Source: Veillonella absiana (lineage in GTDB: Bacteria; Bacillota; Negativicutes; Veillonellales; Veillonellaceae). From it: a stretch of DNA of 64,000 nucleotides. Each line of letters starts with the position of its first letter. Within the stretch, counting starts at the first letter, position 1. The stretch is taken from the NCBI RefSeq assembly GCF_032970905.1, contig NZ_JAWJZA010000006.1; one strand, 5' to 3'. Shown one piece after another: positions 27,361-36,609 of this stretch. The translations under genes were made by a program, and so were the position numbers. Below the pieces are notes generated by a model that saw nothing but the letters and a program-made list of their open reading frames with translations, ran no database searches and was not told where the DNA came from.

Positions 27361-27410
27361 AATTATAATTGTTGTAACATATTGTATGTTTAGAAAGCAG
27401 AGGTCGGACT

Positions 27411-28649
27411 ATGGATCATCATAGCCCCTTACTTGTAACAGATAAGGGTATAAGGCCGTACATTGAAAAGTTAATATATGGTGTGGCCTTATTTATGCCA
27501 TTAGAGCCATTAGTAGGTGATATTTTATTATGGTCGGCTATAGTATTATCTCTATATGATCAAGGGCGTCAACATCTCATTAAACGACCTACAGGGTGGT
27601 TGTCATGCACTGTGGTAGCCTATGTACTATGGGTAGGCGTATCCTCCGTCATATCAGAGCATAGGGACTGGTCCCTAGTAGGATGGCTTTATCAAGTTGT
27701 GGCCTGTGGGGGCATCTACTACCTGATGCGAACCTATATGTCCGAATATTGGCAGTGGCGAATATTTTTACAATTTTTCCTCGGTAGTGCTTTGTTGGTC
27801 TGCGTAATTGGAGTGTATCAGTATGTATTTGTACCTAATGTACATATGCATGAATGGGTAGATGCTAAACAATTCCCTAAATTGATGCGTCGCATGTCAT
27901 CGACCTTGCAAAATCCTAATTTGCTAGGAGCTTATCTTTTGATGGTTCTCAGTGTAGCTGGTAGCTATGTGTTGACTTACTTCAAGGCAAAGCGTTATGA
28001 AGAGGTGTATAAAATTTTACCAGTAGCCATCGTAGTATTTCTCGTTATGCTTCTTACCTACTCCCGTGGAATTTGGGTGAGCTTTGCGGCTATGGTCCTA
28101 TACTGGGGGATTGTGGTAGAGCGACGCCTTCTGTGGTCTCTTTTAGGGATTCCTATTGTGCTTTATTTCTATCAAGGTGAAATTGCGGGGCGTCTGTGGT
28201 CATTATTCCATGGACAGGACACGTCTGTTGCATTGCGTTGGGCTTTGTGGGATAGTACGACATATATCATCGCGGAACATCCAATCTTTGGTATCGGATG
28301 GAATACTTTCTGGCTTGTGTATCCTGATTATAATTACTTTATTCAAGCACCAGTGATATTGATGTATCATGCCCATAATTTGTATCTCAATATGCTTGCT
28401 GAAATAGGTATCCCTGGATTTATCTTGTTCATGACTGTCATTATAGGACATGCGGTGGCCGCATTACGGCTGGATGGTGATGGATTTAGAAAATCTGCAC
28501 AAATTGGTGTGGGGACGCTAGTTGTTGCCATTCTTGTAAGTGGTCTATCGGATTTTGAACTCTATAGCCATCAGGTGGCCGTTGTATTTTGGCAGTTGCT
28601 TGGTTGGGTAGGGGCTTTTATGAAAGTTAATGAAAAATCTCATAAGTGA
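27411..28649 (+). CDS. O-antigen ligase (WaaL)-like polytopic membrane protein
   Basis: This 412-residue protein has about ten or eleven hydrophobic helices with a long loop between the late ones (about 270-325), the pattern of the Wzy_C/O-antigen ligase family. Family-like features include LLTYSRGIWVS, an Arg near the membrane edge, and HPIFGIGWNTF followed by HAHNLYLNMLAEIGIPG, where the conserved His and Asn lie. Enzymes of this family transfer glycan polymers in the outer leaflet of the inner membrane, which suits an organism with LPS. Whether it ligates O-antigen or another glycan is not shown. It is transcribed alone. Confidence 0.87.
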   Translation: MDHHSPLLVTDKGIRPYIEKLIYGVALFMPLEPLVGDILLWSAIVLSLYDQGRQHLIKRPTGWLSCTVVAYVLWVGVSSVISEHRDWSLVGWLYQVVACGGIYYLMRTYMSEYWQWRIFLQFFLGSALLVCVIGVYQYVFVPNVHMHEWVDAKQFPKLMRRMSSTLQNPNLLGAYLLMVLSVAGSYVLTYFKAKRYEEVYKILPVAIVVFLVMLLTYSRGIWVSFAAMVLYWGIVVERRLLWSLLGIPIVLYFYQGEIAGRLWSLFHGQDTSVALRWALWDSTTYIIAEHPIFGIGWNTFWLVYPDYNYFIQAPVILMYHAHNLYLNMLAEIGIPGFILFMTVIIGHAVAALRLDGDGFRKSAQIGVGTLVVAILVSGLSDFELYSHQVAVVFWQLLGWVGAFMKVNEKSHK

Positions 28650-28653
28650 TGTA

Positions 28654-28687
28654 TAGCAGTCTATGTCAAAATAGGCTGCTTTTTTTC
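28654..28687 (+). terminator. Terminator of the ligase-like gene
   Basis: A 9-bp stem with one G-U pair (28654-28662 with 28672-28680) is followed by seven T. Confidence 0.8.
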
Positions 28688-28689
28688 TA

Positions 28690-29100
28690 CAGATTATGTA
28701 GTGGAAATATTCTTATACATATGATGATTATTAGAAAAAATTAAAATAAAATTTTTATGACTAATTATTGATACTATGCAGGAGTTTGTGTCATTGATGT
28801 CGAATATAAACAGATAAGGTCTAAACAAAAATATAACTCATATTTATATTATACGGGAAAAAACGGAAAAAATTCGATATAGTTTATAGCAGCCTTATTG
28901 TGTACCTATGAAATATTGAGTATTTTCATGTAGCAGATAATCATAGTATCGATGAGGATGAATATAGAGTATATCGATAATTCCTGTGAGTTATAACGAA
29001 GTGAATAAAACTTATTCACGGGCAGTCAACTCTATGAGTTTAAGTTATACAAAACCTATAAATGCTGAATATTTTATGCATATTATGCAATTTTGTAATA
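28690..29100. other. AT-rich non-coding region upstream of the propionate cluster
   Basis: About 410 bases contain no credible gene. A perfect inverted repeat, GTGAATAA/TTATTCAC, is at 29001-29008 and 29012-29019, roughly 85 bp upstream of the promoter -35 box. It could be a regulator site. Two A-rich GGAAAAAA-type segments lie near 28855-28872. The size suggests a control region for the highly expressed genes that follow. Confidence 0.5.
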
Positions 29101-29104
29101 TCGG

Positions 29105-29133
29105 TTGACAATGAGTTGCAAAAAACTTACGAT
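29105..29133 (+). promoter_or_regulatory. Promoter of the succinate-to-propionate cluster
   Basis: TTGACA (29105-29110) and TACGAT (29128-29133) are separated by exactly 17 bases, with an untranslated leader of about 70 bases to ATG 29213. It is the best-scoring promoter ahead of the CoA transferase by eye. Confidence 0.6.
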
Positions 29134-29212
29134 TGAGTCGGTTTAAGGAACGTTTTAGACCAAGTGATCAAACTGTTGTTTTAACTATTAACTGTAAAAG
29201 GAGATGGTAGTG

Positions 29213-30715
29213 ATGACTGACATCCTAGATCGCGTAAAGAATACAGCGCTCCAGGCTAAAATTGTCACAGCAGAAGAAGCAGCACAATTGATTAACCCGA
29301 ACGATAAAGTTGGTATTTCCGGCTTTACTCCTTCTGGTTATGCAAAAGCTGTACCTTTAGCTCTGGCAAAACGAATGGAAAGTGATCCATTCCAGATTGA
29401 TTTATGGACGGGCGCATCTGTTGGTGACGAAGCTGACGGCGCTCTTACTCGAGTAAATGGTATCCATCGTAGATTCCCTTACCAAACTAACAGCGATACT
29501 CGCAAAGCACTTAACAGTGGCAAAATCAATTATATTGATATGCACTTAAGCGCAATGGCACAAAATATTCGCTATGGTTTCTACGGAGATTTAGATGTTG
29601 CCATTATCGAAGCAGTTTGTATTAACGAAGATGGTAGCATTGTTCCATCTACTTCCGTAGGGAACTCCCCAACATTCGTTAGTCAAGCTAAGAAAGTTAT
29701 TGTAGAAGTAAATACAAGCCAACCTTTATCCTTGGTAGGCATGCATGACATCTACGAACCTATTAACCCTCCACATCGTCAACCAATTCCATTGGTAACA
29801 CCTGGCGACCGTATCGGTACAGAAGGTATCCCTTGTGACCCTGACAAAATTGTTGCAGTTGTTCCATGTGATATCACTGACAAGACTCGTCCACTAGCAC
29901 CAATTGATGACGATGCAAAGGCTATGAGCCATCATTTGATTAAATTCTTTGAAAACGAAATCAAAGAAGGTCGTTTGCCAGAAAACTTATTGCCATTACA
30001 ATCTGGCGTAGGCTCTGTAGCAAATGCTGTAATCAGTGGCTTAGCAGAAGGTCCTTTCACAGATTTGTCTATCTACACTGAAGTAATTCAAGATGGCATG
30101 TTTGATCTAATTGATGCAGGCAAAGTAACTGTATGTTCTGGTACTGCATTATCCCCATCCCCAGATGGATTAAAACGTTTCTATGATAACATTGACGAAT
30201 ATCGTAAAAAAATTATTCTTCGTCCACAAGAAATTTCAAATAACCCTGGTATTGCAAGACGTATTGGCGTAATTGCAATGAATACAGCCATCGAATTTGA
30301 TATTCTTGGTAATGTTAACTCTACTCATATTATGGGTAGCAAAATGATGAACGGTGTTGGCGGCTCTGGCGACTTCGCTCGTAGCGCATACTTGACTATT
30401 TTCTGTACTAACTCTGTGGCAAAAGGTGGAGACATTAGCTCCATCGTTCCATTTGTATCTCATGTAGATCATTGCGAACATGACACTATGATTTTCTGTA
30501 CAGAACAAGGCGTAGCTGACTGCCGTGGTTTGAGCCCAGTGGAACGTGCTCGTACAATCATCGAAAATTGTGCACACCCTGACTACAAACCTATGTTAAC
30601 TGAATACCTAGAAAAAGCATTAGCTGAAACAAAGAATGCCCATACACCAATGTTGTTAGGCGAAGCTCTTTCTTGGCATAAACGCTTCACAGAAACTGGA
30701 AGCATGAAAAAATAA
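29213..30715 (+). CDS. Acetyl-CoA hydrolase/transferase family, probable propionyl-CoA:succinate CoA transferase
   Basis: This 500-residue cytosolic class I CoA transferase would move CoA from propionyl-CoA (or acetyl-CoA) to succinate, starting each turn of the propionate cycle without using ATP. The fold begins with GISGFTPSGYAKAVP. The Glu in IYTEVIQDG (about residue 290) is placed like the glutamate that forms the CoA thioester in succinyl-CoA:acetate transferases. The glycine-rich GVGGSGDFARSA and FCTEQGVADCRGLSP follow. ATG 29213 has AAGGAG nine bases upstream; the earlier ATG 29204 abuts that site. The neighbouring mutase and decarboxylase genes point to succinate and propionyl-CoA as substrates; the exact pair is inferred from context. 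Confidence 0.92.
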   Translation: MTDILDRVKNTALQAKIVTAEEAAQLINPNDKVGISGFTPSGYAKAVPLALAKRMESDPFQIDLWTGASVGDEADGALTRVNGIHRRFPYQTNSDTRKALNSGKINYIDMHLSAMAQNIRYGFYGDLDVAIIEAVCINEDGSIVPSTSVGNSPTFVSQAKKVIVEVNTSQPLSLVGMHDIYEPINPPHRQPIPLVTPGDRIGTEGIPCDPDKIVAVVPCDITDKTRPLAPIDDDAKAMSHHLIKFFENEIKEGRLPENLLPLQSGVGSVANAVISGLAEGPFTDLSIYTEVIQDGMFDLIDAGKVTVCSGTALSPSPDGLKRFYDNIDEYRKKIILRPQEISNNPGIARRIGVIAMNTAIEFDILGNVNSTHIMGSKMMNGVGGSGDFARSAYLTIFCTNSVAKGGDISSIVPFVSHVDHCEHDTMIFCTEQGVADCRGLSPVERARTIIENCAHPDYKPMLTEYLEKALAETKNAHTPMLLGEALSWHKRFTETGSMKK

Positions 30716-30741
30716 CTGTTTTTTAGGAGGATGATGAAAAC

Positions 30742-32388
30742 ATGGCTTACGAAAGCTTAAAAGAACAAATCGCTGCATACAATGCACTTTGCGACGAAAA
30801 ATCTGCAAAAACACCTGAACGTCAAAACTTGAAATACAATCGTTTGTATACTCCAGTTGACATCGAAGGTTTCGATTATGAAAAAGATTTAGGCATGCCT
30901 GGCGAATTCCCATACACTCGTGGTGTACAACCTACAATGTACCGTGGCCGTTTCTGGACAATGCGTATGTATGCTGGTTTCGCAACTGCTGAAGAATCCA
31001 ACAAACGTTACCGTTACCTAATCGAATCTGGTGCAACAGGTCTTTCCTGTGCATTCGACTTGCCAACACAAATCGGTTATGACTCTGACGATATCATTTC
31101 CGAAGGCGAAGTTGGTAAAGTAGGTGTTGCGATTGACTCCTTGAAAGATATGGAAATCTTGTTCGATGGTATCGACCTTGGTAAAGTTTCCACTTCCATG
31201 ACAATCAACGCTCCAGCATCCGTTTTGTTGGCAATGTACATTGCAGTAGCTGAAAAACAAGGCGTACCTTCCACAGCTTTGATGGGTACAATTCAAAATG
31301 ATATTTTGAAAGAATACGCTGCTCGTGGTACTTACATTTTCCCTCCAAAACCATCCATGCGTTTGATCACTAATATCTTCGAATATTGCTCTCAAAACGT
31401 TCCAAAATGGAATACAATCTCCATTTCTGGTTACCATATTCGTGAAGCTGGTTCCACAGCTGCACAAGAAATCGCTTTCACAATTGCTGACGGTATCGCA
31501 TACGTAGAAGCAGCTCTTAAAGCTGGTCTTGACGTTGATACATTTGCAGGTCGTTTGTCCTTCTTCTGGAATGCGCATAACAACGTATTAGAAGAAGTTG
31601 CAAAATTCCGTGCATCCCGTCGTTTGTGGGCTGACATCATGAAAAACCGTTTTGGTGCTAAAAAACCAAAATCCATGATGCTTCGCGTACATACTCAAAC
31701 AGCTGGTTCCATGTTGACTGCACAACAAGTTGATAACAACATCGTTCGTGTTGCTCTTCAAACTGCAGCTGCTGTAATGGGTGGTACTCAATCCTTACAT
31801 ACTAACTCCCGTGACGAAGCGTTGGCACTTCCTACAGAAGCATCTGTACAAGTAGCTCTTCGTACTCAACAAATCGTTGCTTACGAATCCGGTTTAGCTG
31901 ACGTAGTTGACCCATTGGGCGGTTCCTACTATGTAGAAGCTATGACTAACGCTATCTATGACGAAGCTGCTGAATACATCAAAAAAATCGATGAAATAGG
32001 CGGCGCTGTTGTAGCTATCGAAAAAGGTTACATCCAAAAAGAAATTCAAGAATCTGCTTACAAATGGCAAATGGAAGTTGAATCTGGCTTACGTACAATC
32101 GTTGGCGTAAACAAATTCCAAGTTGAAGAAAAAGCTCCAGAAGGTCTTCTTCGTGTAGATTCTTCCGTTGGTGTAAACCAATCCAAGAAAACTCAAGAAG
32201 TTCGTGCAAGCCGCGACCAAGCAGCTTGTGATGCAGCATTAGCAGCATTAAAAGCAGGTGCAGCTGACGAATCCGTTAACTTGATGCCTTTAATCCTTGA
32301 TGCAGTTAAAACATATGCTACTTTGGGTGAAATCTGTAATGTATTGCGCGAAGTATTCGGTGAATACCAAGCACATGCAACATTATAA
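30742..32388 (+). CDS. Methylmalonyl-CoA mutase, catalytic (large) subunit
   Basis: This 548-residue subunit holds the TIM barrel that binds acyl-CoA and performs the radical rearrangement of succinyl-CoA to (R)-methylmalonyl-CoA. TRGVQPTMYRGRFWTMRMYAG is the conserved substrate-barrel entrance, with the Tyr that contacts CoA. SGYHIREAGSTAAQE and HTNSRDEALALPTE are further signatures. The B12-binding domain present in fused mutases is absent and is encoded by the next gene, as in split mutases. GGAGGATGATG precedes the start. Lies 26 bp after the CoA transferase. Confidence 0.96.
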   Translation: MAYESLKEQIAAYNALCDEKSAKTPERQNLKYNRLYTPVDIEGFDYEKDLGMPGEFPYTRGVQPTMYRGRFWTMRMYAGFATAEESNKRYRYLIESGATGLSCAFDLPTQIGYDSDDIISEGEVGKVGVAIDSLKDMEILFDGIDLGKVSTSMTINAPASVLLAMYIAVAEKQGVPSTALMGTIQNDILKEYAARGTYIFPPKPSMRLITNIFEYCSQNVPKWNTISISGYHIREAGSTAAQEIAFTIADGIAYVEAALKAGLDVDTFAGRLSFFWNAHNNVLEEVAKFRASRRLWADIMKNRFGAKKPKSMMLRVHTQTAGSMLTAQQVDNNIVRVALQTAAAVMGGTQSLHTNSRDEALALPTEASVQVALRTQQIVAYESGLADVVDPLGGSYYVEAMTNAIYDEAAEYIKKIDEIGGAVVAIEKGYIQKEIQESAYKWQMEVESGLRTIVGVNKFQVEEKAPEGLLRVDSSVGVNQSKKTQEVRASRDQAACDAALAALKAGAADESVNLMPLILDAVKTYATLGEICNVLREVFGEYQAHATL

Positions 32389-32418
32389 TAAAACGCTTAG
32401 TTCGGAGGGAATATAATC

Positions 32419-32814
32419 ATGGCAGAAAAACGTATTAGAGTAATCGTAGCAAAACCAGGTCTTGATGGTCATGACCGTGGTGCAAAAGTAGTAGCACGCG
32501 CACTTCGCGATGCTGGGTTCGAAGTTATTTACACAGGCCTTCGCCAAACTCCTGAACAAATTGTTGAAGCAGCTTTGTCTGAAGACGTTAATGTTGTAGC
32601 ATTAAGCCTTCTTTCTGGCGCACACAACACATTGTTCCCTAAAATCGTTGAGCTTTTAAAAGCTAAAGGTATGGGCGACGTTCTTGTTATCGGTGGTGGC
32701 GTTATTCCTGACGCTGATATCCCTGGTTTGAAAGATGCTGGCGTTGCAGCAGTATTCACTCCTGGCACACCAACTGGCGACATCGTTAAATTCATTAACG
32801 AACACGTTAAATAA
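32419..32814 (+). CDS. Methylmalonyl-CoA mutase, cobalamin-binding small subunit
   Basis: This 131-residue Rossmann-like domain binds adenosylcobalamin base-off/His-on. The signature DGHDRG near residues 17-22 contains the axial histidine in KPGLDGHDRGAKVVA, followed by SLLSGAH and GGGVIPDAD, which hold the nucleotide tail. It is the partner of the large subunit directly upstream. CGGAGGGAA precedes the ATG. Confidence 0.96.
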   Translation: MAEKRIRVIVAKPGLDGHDRGAKVVARALRDAGFEVIYTGLRQTPEQIVEAALSEDVNVVALSLLSGAHNTLFPKIVELLKAKGMGDVLVIGGGVIPDADIPGLKDAGVAAVFTPGTPTGDIVKFINEHVK

Positions 32815-32880
32815 TTTGTTCTTATAGAGTTTCATATAGAACAGTAGAGTTCGACGAAAACGTTATAATTTAGAGAATAG

Positions 32881-32932
32881 GAGGGAAGGACTCATATTGA
32901 AGCTTTAATCACTGAGCCTCCCTCTGTTTTCT
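32881..32932 (+). terminator. Hairpin between mutase genes and meaB (attenuator or processing site)
   Basis: GAGGG (32881-32885) pairs with CCCTC (32920-32924), continuing through GG/CC and CTCA/TGAG with small bulges. The 3' flank CTGTTTTCTC is T-rich but not a clean run. It may partially terminate transcription or define different mRNA levels for the mutase and the genes after it. Confidence 0.45.
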
Positions 32933-32958
32933 CGTATTTAAGATAGGTGGTGCAGCCC

Positions 32959-33897
32959 ATGGATTTAGTTAAAGAACTATTCGAAGGCTCCCGTCTTGCC
33001 TTGGCGAGATCTATCACAGCCGTGGAAAATGAGTATGATAATGCTATTGAAATCATGCAATCCATTTATCCCAAAACTGGTCGTGCTCGCATTCTTGGTA
33101 TCACTGGTGCTCCAGGTGCTGGTAAAAGTACATTAACAGATAAAGTTGTAAAACATTATTTAGATCAAGGTAAAACAGTCGGCATCGTTGCTATTGACCC
33201 AACTAGTCCATTCTCTGGTGGCGCTATCTTGGGTGACCGCATTCGTATGAATGATTTAACTTTGAACGAAAATGTATTTATTCGCAGTATGGGTACACGT
33301 GGTAGTTTAGGCGGTTTATCCAAAAAAACTGCAGATGTAGTAAAACTAATGGACGCTTATGGCATGGATATTGTCATTGTCGAAACCGTTGGTGTAGGAC
33401 AATCTGAAGTTGATATTGTAAAAAATGCTGATACGACTTTGGTTGTATTGGTACCAGGCCTTGGTGATGATATTCAAGCCATCAAAGCTGGTATTCTTGA
33501 AATTGGTGATGTATTTGCCATTAATAAGGCTGACCGAGATGGTTGCGATCGACTCAATGTAGAAATTGAAATGATGCTTGACCTTGATTCTCGCGAAGTA
33601 AAATGGAGACCTCCAATCAAGAGAACTATTGCTAGTAAAGATCAAGGTGTAGAAGAATTAATTGAAGCCTTAGATGAACATTTTGAATTCTTAGAAGATT
33701 CTGGCGAACTTCAAGAACGCCGTGCTGAAAGAACTAGAAATGAAATCGTAGCAATGATTAATGAACAAATTGGTCGCTATGTAGCTGAGAAAGTTATTAC
33801 TAGTGATGAATTTAATAGCCAAGTTGACGCAGTGAATGCTCGTGAAAACGATCCATATACTGTTGTTAGCGATGTTATGGCAAAAGTGCTCAAGTAG
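32959..33897 (+). CDS. meaB: MeaB-type GTPase, methylmalonyl-CoA mutase chaperone
   Basis: This 312-residue SIMIBI-class G protein guards methylmalonyl-CoA mutase and gates loading of intact adenosylcobalamin. The P-loop GAPGAGKS is at about 50-57. AIDPTSPFSGGAILGDRIRM and VETVGVGQSE are typical switch regions, and NKAD is the base-recognition motif. A C-terminal helical dimerisation arm ends the protein. ATG 32959 is chosen, with AGGTGG eight bases upstream; an in-frame GTG at 32947 is the alternative. Confidence 0.95.
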   Translation: MDLVKELFEGSRLALARSITAVENEYDNAIEIMQSIYPKTGRARILGITGAPGAGKSTLTDKVVKHYLDQGKTVGIVAIDPTSPFSGGAILGDRIRMNDLTLNENVFIRSMGTRGSLGGLSKKTADVVKLMDAYGMDIVIVETVGVGQSEVDIVKNADTTLVVLVPGLGDDIQAIKAGILEIGDVFAINKADRDGCDRLNVEIEMMLDLDSREVKWRPPIKRTIASKDQGVEELIEALDEHFEFLEDSGELQERRAERTRNEIVAMINEQIGRYVAEKVITSDEFNSQVDAVNARENDPYTVVSDVMAKVLK

Positions 33898-33949
33898 GCG
33901 GCGACTACAGGGTATAAAATCTATTAGCCTTGCAAAGGAGATAAGTAAC

Positions 33950-34372
33950 ATGGCATTTAAAGTATTACAAGTGGACCACATCGGTATCGGTGTTAATGAT
34001 TTAGCTGCAACAAAAGAATTTTACAAAAATACATTAGGTATTCAACATCTTCCTGAAGATGAAGTTGTAGAAGAACAAAAAGTAAAAGTTTCCTTCTTCC
34101 CATGCGGCGACGCAGAATTAGAATTCTTGGAAACTACTACTCCAGATGGCCCTATCGGTAAATTTATCGAAAAAAATGGCGGTCGTGATGGTATCCAACA
34201 TATCGCATTGCGCGTTGATAACATCGAAGCTGCAATCGCTGATTTGATGGAAAAAGGCGTTAAAATGATTGATGAAAAACCTCGCTACGGTGCAGGTGGT
34301 TCTGCGATTGCTTTCTTGCATCCAAAAGCAACTGGTGGAGTTCTACTTGAACTTTGTCAACGTATGAAATAA
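33950..34372 (+). CDS. mce: Methylmalonyl-CoA epimerase
   Basis: This 140-residue glyoxalase-fold enzyme interconverts (R)- and (S)-methylmalonyl-CoA, linking the mutase to the decarboxylase. Two beta-alpha-beta-beta-beta modules are seen, with metal ligands in VDHIGIGV (His), IQHIALRV (His) and LLELCQ (Glu). ATG 33950 with AAGGAG at 33935-33940 is the start; the open frame extends further upstream without a ribosome site. Confidence 0.96.
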   Translation: MAFKVLQVDHIGIGVNDLAATKEFYKNTLGIQHLPEDEVVEEQKVKVSFFPCGDAELEFLETTTPDGPIGKFIEKNGGRDGIQHIALRVDNIEAAIADLMEKGVKMIDEKPRYGAGGSAIAFLHPKATGGVLLELCQRMK

Positions 34373-34410
34373 AATAATAGTGTTATTAATTTTTATTTGG
34401 AGGTGCTATA

Positions 34411-35940
34411 ATGGCAACAGTGCAGGAAAAAATCGAGTTATTGCACGAAAAGCTTGCTCACGTTAAACAAGGTGGCGGCGAAAAACGTATCGAGAAACAA
34501 CATTCTCAAGGCAAAATGACAGCTCGCGAACGTTTGACAAAATTGTTCGATGACAATTCTTTCGTAGAATTGGATCAATTTGTTAAACATCGTTGTGTAA
34601 ACTTTGGCCAAGAGAAAAAAGATCTTCCAGGCGAAGGTGTTGTTACTGGTTACGGTACAGTTGAAGGACGTCTAGTATATGCGTTTGCTCAAGATTTCAC
34701 TGTAGAAGGTGGTTCCCTTGGCGAAATGCATGCAGCTAAAATTGTAAAAGTACAACGTTTAGCTATGAAAATGGGCGCTCCTATTGTTGGGATCAATGAC
34801 TCCGGCGGGGCTCGTATTCAAGAAGCAGTAGACGCTTTGGCTGGCTACGGTAAAATCTTCTTCGAAAACACTAATGCATCCGGTGTTATTCCACAAATTT
34901 CCGTAATCATGGGACCTTGTGCAGGTGGTGCTGTATATTCCCCAGCATTAACTGACTTCATCTACATGGTTAAAAACACATCTCAAATGTTCATCACTGG
35001 CCCAGCAGTTATCAAATCTGTAACAGCAGAAGAAGTAACAGCAGAAGCTCTTGGTGGTGCGATGGCACACAACTCCGTTTCCGGCGTAGCTCATTTTGCA
35101 GCTGAAGACGAAGATGATTGCATCGAACAAATTCGTTACTTGTTAGGTTTCTTGCCATCCAACAACATGGAAGATGCTCCATTAGTTGACACTGGTGATG
35201 ACCCTACTCGTGAAGAAGAATCCTTGAATACATTGTTGCCAGATAACAGCAACATGCCTTATGACATGAAAGATGTAATTGCAGCAACTGTAGATAATGG
35301 TGCATTCTATGAAGTACAAGCATTCTATGCTACAAACATCATCACTTGCTTCGCACGTTTTGATGGTCAAACAGTAGGTATTATTGCTAACCAACCTAAA
35401 GTAATGGCTGGTTGTCTTGATATCAATGCATCTGACAAATCTTCCCGTTTCATTCGTTTCTGTGATGCTTTCAATATTCCAATCGTTAACTTCGTTGACG
35501 TTCCTGGTTTCTTGCCTGGCACAAATCAAGAATGGGGCGGTATCATTCGTCATGGCGCTAAAATGTTGTATGCTTACTCTGAAGCAACTGTACCTAAAAT
35601 TACAGTTATCACTCGTAAAGCTTACGGCGGTTCCTACTTGGCAATGTGTTCCCAAGATTTGGGCGCAGACCAAGTATTAGCATGGCCTACATCTGAAATC
35701 GCAGTTATGGGTCCTGCAGGCGCAGCAAACATTATCTTCAAAAAAGATGCGGATAAAGATGAAAAAACTGCTAAATACGTTGAAGAATTCGCTACTCCAT
35801 ACAAAGCAGCTGAACGCGGCTTCGTAGATATCGTAATCGAACCTAAACAAACTCGCCCAGCAGTTATCAACGCTCTTGCAATGTTAGCAAGCAAACGCGA
35901 AGCTCGTGCACCTAAGAAACATGGTAATATTCCATTATAA
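34411..35940 (+). CDS. mmdA: Methylmalonyl-CoA decarboxylase alpha subunit (carboxyltransferase)
   Basis: This 509-residue peripheral subunit moves the carboxyl group from (S)-methylmalonyl-CoA to the biotin of the gamma subunit, giving propionyl-CoA. It is a double-crotonase carboxyltransferase. GKMTARERL and VVTGYGTVEGR open the N-domain; GPCAGGAVYSPALTDFI forms one oxyanion hole and the C-domain has FVDVPGFLPGTNQE and KAYGGSYLAM. TTGGAGGTGCT precedes the ATG. It leads the five-gene decarboxylase set known from V. parvula. Confidence 0.97.
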   Translation: MATVQEKIELLHEKLAHVKQGGGEKRIEKQHSQGKMTARERLTKLFDDNSFVELDQFVKHRCVNFGQEKKDLPGEGVVTGYGTVEGRLVYAFAQDFTVEGGSLGEMHAAKIVKVQRLAMKMGAPIVGINDSGGARIQEAVDALAGYGKIFFENTNASGVIPQISVIMGPCAGGAVYSPALTDFIYMVKNTSQMFITGPAVIKSVTAEEVTAEALGGAMAHNSVSGVAHFAAEDEDDCIEQIRYLLGFLPSNNMEDAPLVDTGDDPTREEESLNTLLPDNSNMPYDMKDVIAATVDNGAFYEVQAFYATNIITCFARFDGQTVGIIANQPKVMAGCLDINASDKSSRFIRFCDAFNIPIVNFVDVPGFLPGTNQEWGGIIRHGAKMLYAYSEATVPKITVITRKAYGGSYLAMCSQDLGADQVLAWPTSEIAVMGPAGAANIIFKKDADKDEKTAKYVEEFATPYKAAERGFVDIVIEPKQTRPAVINALAMLASKREARAPKKHGNIPL

Positions 35941-36025
35941 TATGCATTTACTAGTTAGTTAGATAAGATGTCGTATTTGGAAATACCTTTCTTATGTAAA
36001 ACAATTATTGGAAAGGGGAACTTTT

Positions 36026-36358
36026 ATGGAAGGTCAAACTGCTAACCCTTGGTTGATTATGGCTATCAATATGACAGTCGTATTCGCTGTATTGATTTTG
36101 CTAGGCGTTCTTATGGAAATCATTCACATGATTGATCCAACTAAGAAAAAAAAAGTTGAATCAGCAGCACCAGTAGCAGCAGCTCCAGTGGCAGCCGCTC
36201 CGACTACTGTAGCAACAACTAATGATGAAAAAGTAGTAGCAGCTATCGTTGGCGCAGTTGTTGCGATGGGGTATTCATCGGAACAAATCGCATCTATTCG
36301 TCCAACTGCTACAAGCGCTCAATGGCGTTTTGATGGTCGTTTAAGCGGTAGAAACTAA
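36026..36358 (+). CDS. mmdD: Methylmalonyl-CoA decarboxylase delta subunit
   Basis: This 110-residue subunit anchors the complex. One N-terminal membrane helix (about 9-35, NPWLIMAINMTVVFAVLILL) is followed by an Ala/Pro-rich linker with APVAAAP repeats and a C-terminal domain (about 70-110) ending WRFDGRLSGR that assembles the soluble subunits. ATG 36026 is the start because GAAAGGGGAA lies eight bases upstream and MEGQTANPWLIM directly begins the anchor. Confidence 0.95.
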   Translation: MEGQTANPWLIMAINMTVVFAVLILLGVLMEIIHMIDPTKKKKVESAAPVAAAPVAAAPTTVATTNDEKVVAAIVGAVVAMGYSSEQIASIRPTATSAQWRFDGRLSGRN

Positions 36359-36382
36359 AAACATTCTTAGGAGGAAGTTGTT

Positions 36383-36547
36383 ATGAACAATGCTATAGCG
36401 AATAATGAAGTGGTTAATAAGGAAACTGTAGCCGTAATCATTGGTGCCCTATCAGCAATGGGTTATTCTAAGGATCAAATCGCTTGTATTCGTCCAGTTG
36501 TTAGTTATAATTGGAAAATGGAAGGTCGCATACGCGGCAATCGTTAG
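36383..36547 (+). CDS. mmdE: Methylmalonyl-CoA decarboxylase epsilon subunit
   Basis: This 54-residue soluble peptide is short enough to be missed by length cut-offs. Its sequence (TVAVIIGALSAMGYS, then QIACIRP and NWKMEGRIRGNR) closely parallels the C-terminal domain of the delta subunit encoded just upstream (VVAAIVGAVVAMGYS, QIASIRP, WRFDGRLSGR). The gene therefore looks like a duplication of that domain without its membrane anchor. AGGAGGAAG precedes the ATG. A small epsilon subunit stabilising the complex is known from V. parvula. Confidence 0.93.
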   Translation: MNNAIANNEVVNKETVAVIIGALSAMGYSKDQIACIRPVVSYNWKMEGRIRGNR

Positions 36548-36609
36548 GATTAATCTAAATTAAGTACAGTATGTAAAATTTATACTCATTTTTAGGAGGA
36601 AACTTTAAG

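Noticed and set aside
31018..31578. 186-codon minus-strand open frame opposite the mutase large subunit
   Set aside because: It has no recognisable family, lies wholly antisense to a conserved gene and lacks a plausible start region.
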